From Protostelium mycophagum (taxonomy: Eukaryota > Evosea > Variosea > Protosteliida > Protosteliaceae): a stretch of 22,162 bases of DNA. Numbering within the stretch: the first letter of the stretch is position 1; every line of letters begins with the position of its first letter. The position numbers and the translations under genes were made by a program. The notes below the pieces were generated by a model that did not search any database, was not told where the DNA came from, and saw only the letters and a program-made list of their open reading frames with translations. Positions 19,749 through 22,162 of the stretch are shown in pieces. The DNA is taken from the NCBI GenBank assembly GCA_002081555.1, contig MZNV01001497.1, forward strand, positions 1 to 22,162, written 5' to 3'.

Positions 19749-21280
19749 ATGATTCGAGCAGGTAATACCTTGTTAGATGAATTGAGTACTTCTGATCTTA
19801 TTTTAGTGACAACAAGCAACATTAGAACTACACAATGCCTTTTTAAGTATGTGACGTGTCACTTTCTATGATTGACATTACAGGACGAAAAGAATCTCCC
19901 CTTCTTTTACGCCAATCACCCCAGTCACACAGAAGACAATACCTTTCATTAGACAATATGCCACGGAAAATGCGAGCGATGACGAGAAATACAAGATCCA
20001 TAACGTGAGATCTGCCTTGTGATCTTGAGTTCTGATCTCTTTTAGCTTGGATTGCAGTTGAAAGAATACAGAGGAAAAGTTTTATTTCTAAATGGCCAAG
20101 CTGTGAGTTGAATCGTTTAAATCGTCTTGTTGTTCATGCCAGATCAATGAAAAATACCAATCACAAATTTTGATATCTGTTGCATGATTGAATAATGTCT
20201 CTGTTATCTCATCTTGAGGCAATGTTCAGTTTATTCATTCCAATCTGCACATATTCTAATTATTTCCAATTATAACATATTTCTAATTATGTTCAGGCAC
20301 TAGGACTAAAAACAACAATAGACGGTCTGATCGTTGTCGGTGCCACCGTTGCTGTGAGTTTTCTTCCAAATTTCGAAGCAAAATTCCGACGAAATTTCAG
20401 TTCGGTACCCTTGGTTTCGTGTTTTCTTCGCTTGGAGCAGTTGTGGGATATCTGGCAATTCAGGCTGTCAGAAAGCAGGGAAAGATCGCCCTCGAAGAAT
20501 TAAACGGAGGTGCTGCCCTTGCTGGTCCTCGCGTCATGCTACAAGAGTGAATATTTTCAATTTGAATTTATAAATTCTGGAAATTTATTTTCCATCTACA
20601 ACGGTGTAGAGATGAGTTAAGTTTCTCAGGGATCCAGAAATGAAATTCTCCGATTACGTCATGAATCATCCGAACATTCTGGCGGATGCCCTGAAACTAC
20701 AACCAGACAGAATCGCCATAGAAGACGTCAATTGTGTTATGTTGGCAGGACAGAAGAAAGTCAGTGACCCACAAGTCAACCTCAACTACCATTTCAAGGG
20801 TGGGACATTATTCAGTACCTCTGAGGAATCAACAGCACTTTATAATTTTATTTATGGACTGTGGCTGTTATATGTTTTCACTGACAACATCCAGTTACGG
20901 CTGTTGGAAATATGGTCAAGACATACACTTTGGCAATCAAGACAATCCCAGATGATATCTTAGAAAATGAAGGTGAGGTTTTCCCGCCAAAACATCGGTT
21001 TTGACTTTCAAGCAGAAGGAAGGGTGGGATTATTGGTTGATATTGCTCAGCTGTTGGAGGAGCCACAGCTGACGCAGGCTCTCGATTGTACGGAATCATA
21101 CCAAAAGAAGCTATTTTTAGATCGTGAGGTGGGTACCCCTTTTGTACAGAAAAGAGACGCAAAGCGCCAAAACACCATCTCATTAGTCCTTATTTTGGAA
21201 ATAAGCCGAGGAATTCTGAACACTTGCAGACGGCAACACAACTGGCTGCCAAAGTCAAGGCCGCGTTTGGGAGAAAATAA
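19749..21280 (+). CDS. Unrecognised mitochondrial inner-membrane protein, 11 exons, 289 aa
   Basis: I do not recognise the family. The N-terminus (MIRAVTTSNIRTTQCLFKTK, then FIRQYATENAS) has Arg/Lys/Thr/Ser and no acidic residue for about 55 positions, with an R-Q-Y motif like a processing-peptidase site, so mitochondrial import is likely. A hydrophobic, Gly-rich stretch at about residues 84-119 (IDGLIVVGATVAFGTLGFVF then GAVVGYLAIQAV) gives one or two membrane helices. A soluble domain of about 160 residues follows: DYVMNHPNILADALKLQ, QVNLNYHFKVTAVGNMVKTY and a basic C-terminus ending AAKVKAAFGRK. Topology resembles TIM21/Coa1-type proteins (helix then alpha/beta domain), but the sequence match is too weak to name it. 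Exons: 19749-19761, 19807-19846, 19884-20004, 20046-20102, 20297-20353, 20401-20546, 20630-20799, 20895-20972, 21016-21087, 21121-21185, 21230-21280, summing to 870 nt. A TGA at 20548 lies within the intron that starts at 20547, so the gene does not end there. Confidence 0.7.
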
Positions 21281-21281
21281 A
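21276..21281 (+). terminator. Poly(A) signal overlapping the stop codon of the mitochondrial-protein gene
   Basis: The TAA stop (21278-21280) is wholly inside an AATAAA hexamer. No other AATAAA follows on this strand before the next gene. Confidence 0.45.
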
Positions 21282-21337
21282 ATGTGAAGTCAGTTTGCAA
21301 ACTAGCTTGTAACTTTTGCGGTGAATGAGTAGCTGTT

Positions 21338-21422
21338 TGGCAACCGCACTAAAATTTTGCTTCGTGGTGGTCTGCAGCGCGGAAAGAAAACATGCCACCA
21401 CGAAGCAAAATCTTCGTTGCCA
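21338..21422. repeat. Long inverted repeat, predicted hairpin
   Basis: A perfect 17-bp inverted repeat: arm ATTTTGCTTCGTGGTGG at 21354-21370 and its exact complement at 21395-21411, separated by 24 nt. A second stem (TGGCAAC 21338-21344 with GTTGCCA 21416-21422) extends it across an asymmetric internal loop of 9 and 4 nt. It lies between two convergent genes. It could be a structured RNA precursor, a small palindromic mobile-element remnant or a 3'-end structure. Confidence 0.8.
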
Positions 21423-21644
21423 GCCATCGCAAACGAGAATATCAGGTCTTTCCCCTTCCTTACAAAGCGATCCATTTGTCTGTAGAAATGAATCTCTGAT
21501 GAAAAAGATAGTGTCGGCACTTAATGCTAAAGTCTGGATCTACTTTTGAAATAATCAAGATTAAATTATGATCAGAAAATTTTCAGGCCTTGTTGCGTAG
21601 ATCTTCCAATAAGAAACATGAATCAAGATTTGATGGTGTGATTT

Positions 21645-21650
21645 TTTATT
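21645..21650 (-). terminator. Poly(A) signal of the right-edge gene
   Basis: AATAAA on the minus strand, about 10 nt past the TAA at 21662-21660. Confidence 0.5.
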
Positions 21651-21659
21651 GAATGTCCA

Positions 21660-22162
21660 TTACTGAGACATGGTCTTGATGATGAGGGAGAGAGGCACAG
21701 CTCCAGAGGATGCAAACTCCAAGCTGCCAAAAGCCTCCAGCACCTGATCACCATAGTTGAAAACGATCCACTCCCAGTATGCACTCAGGTTGGTCTGCCT
21801 TCTCTCGCGCATCTTTGTTCCTCTCTCGCAGAACTTTCTGCGTAGTGACTGGAACTCAGAAGAATGTGGTGGGGTGCGATAGACCTGATGATCTCAGCTT
21901 TTCATAATATAGATCACCTACTGTTCCAAAAGTATCATAATTTAGAATTCTAACTAAGGCAGTGTTTCTTGCTGATGAATCGTGCAAGAGCCATGTCCAC
22001 TGTCTTTCGGCAATCTCCTCTTCTGACATCTGTGCGTGTCAGATATGTTTGCTTTAATTGCAACAAGAGGAGTGAAGAAATCGTTTACCACTGGATGGTC
22101 ATGCATGTCATATGCTCTTTGCTGCTTATCCGTTCTGATCACCTTCTTCACATGGTCCCAAT
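21660..22162 (-). CDS. Unrecognised gene, 3' part only (5' end outside window)
   Basis: Three exons are readable on the minus strand: 22162-22089 (from DHVKKVIRTDKQQRAYDMHD to HPV), 22029-21922 (MSEEEIAERQWTWLLHDSSA to NYDTFGT) and 21884-21660 (VYRTPPHSSEFQSLRRKFCE to SLIIKTMSQ, stop). The donor GTAAAC at 22088 and acceptor CACAG at 22030 join in phase, as do GTAGGT at 21921 and TCAG at 21885. The visible 135 residues are soluble, with many charged and Trp residues and no membrane segment. I cannot assign a family. An alternative is that the ATG at 22029 is a start codon, but the in-phase upstream exon argues against it. Confidence 0.6.

Larger units (their letters stand above)
21281..21659. 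other. Intergenic region with a long hairpin, no gene seen
   Basis: 379 nt between two convergent stop codons, unusually long here, since other tail-to-tail gaps are 63-103 nt. Its left half holds the long inverted repeat described separately. The open frames on both strands here show no codon bias or domain. Confidence 0.5.

Noticed and set aside
20401-20550. TGA at 20548-20550 as the end of a 145-aa mitochondrial protein, with a separate gene starting at ATG 20640
   Set aside because: A donor GTGAAT at 20547 and acceptor TTTCTCAG at 20629 join in phase, the intron carries the 10-mer, and the combined gene sums to an exact multiple of three.
331-20603. The repeated 10-mer as a CRISPR array
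   Set aside because: Copies are 10 nt, irregularly spaced, in both orientations and inside introns of eukaryotic genes.

Overview
The window is nuclear DNA from a compact, intron-rich eukaryote. No gene has a Shine-Dalgarno site or operon layout. Every gene I can rebuild is split by many short GT-AG introns, mostly 35-80 nt and some only 33-36 nt, so continuous reading frames show only exon fragments. Gene content (a coiled-coil protein with an NT-C2 and a DIL domain, a short mitochondrial-type threonyl-tRNA synthetase, a VIT/VWA protein, helicase-associated domains, histidine catabolism) suits a free-living unicellular eukaryote. An amoebozoan such as a protostelid is my best guess, but this is inference from gene content only.

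Layout. (1) 197-5971, minus: a 22-exon gene for an NT-C2 / long coiled coil / DIL protein of about 1,020 residues. (2) 6207-8589, plus: mitochondrial threonyl-tRNA synthetase, 11 exons, 452 aa, divergent from gene 1. (3) 8693-10970, minus: SAPS-domain regulatory subunit of protein phosphatase 6, 12 exons, 581 aa, tail-to-tail with gene 2. (4) 11439-13534, minus: imidazolonepropionase, 10 exons, 426 aa. (5) 14012-15015, plus: small nuclear-looking protein with two helicase-associated (HA) domains, 4 exons, 289 aa. (6) 15389-16891, plus: an F-box fused to an arrestin-like protein, 7 exons, 414 aa. (7) 16955-19478, minus: VIT + VWA protein, 10 exons, 686 aa. (8) 19749-21280, plus: unrecognised mitochondrial membrane protein, 11 exons, 289 aa. 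(9) 21660 to the right edge, minus: unrecognised gene, 5' end missing.

All spliced models except genes 1 and 9 keep frame from ATG to stop, with total coding lengths divisible by three, which supports the exon borders. In gene 1 only the exon 1/exon 2 junction is unresolved. These are unrelated housekeeping genes packed closely. Convergent pairs lie 63-103 nt apart, and AATAAA lies within about 30 nt of the stop codon, or overlaps it, in most genes.

The most striking signals not explained by the genes are: an exact 10-mer ATCTACAACG / CGTTGTAGAT present 20 times, every time inside an intron and in several cases forming the 3' splice site; a family of GC-rich mini-palindromes (GCGGC-NNN-GCCGC type) found in most of the unusually long introns; a long hairpin at 21338-21422; the F-box/arrestin fusion; and a candidate U12-type intron in the phosphatase-subunit gene.
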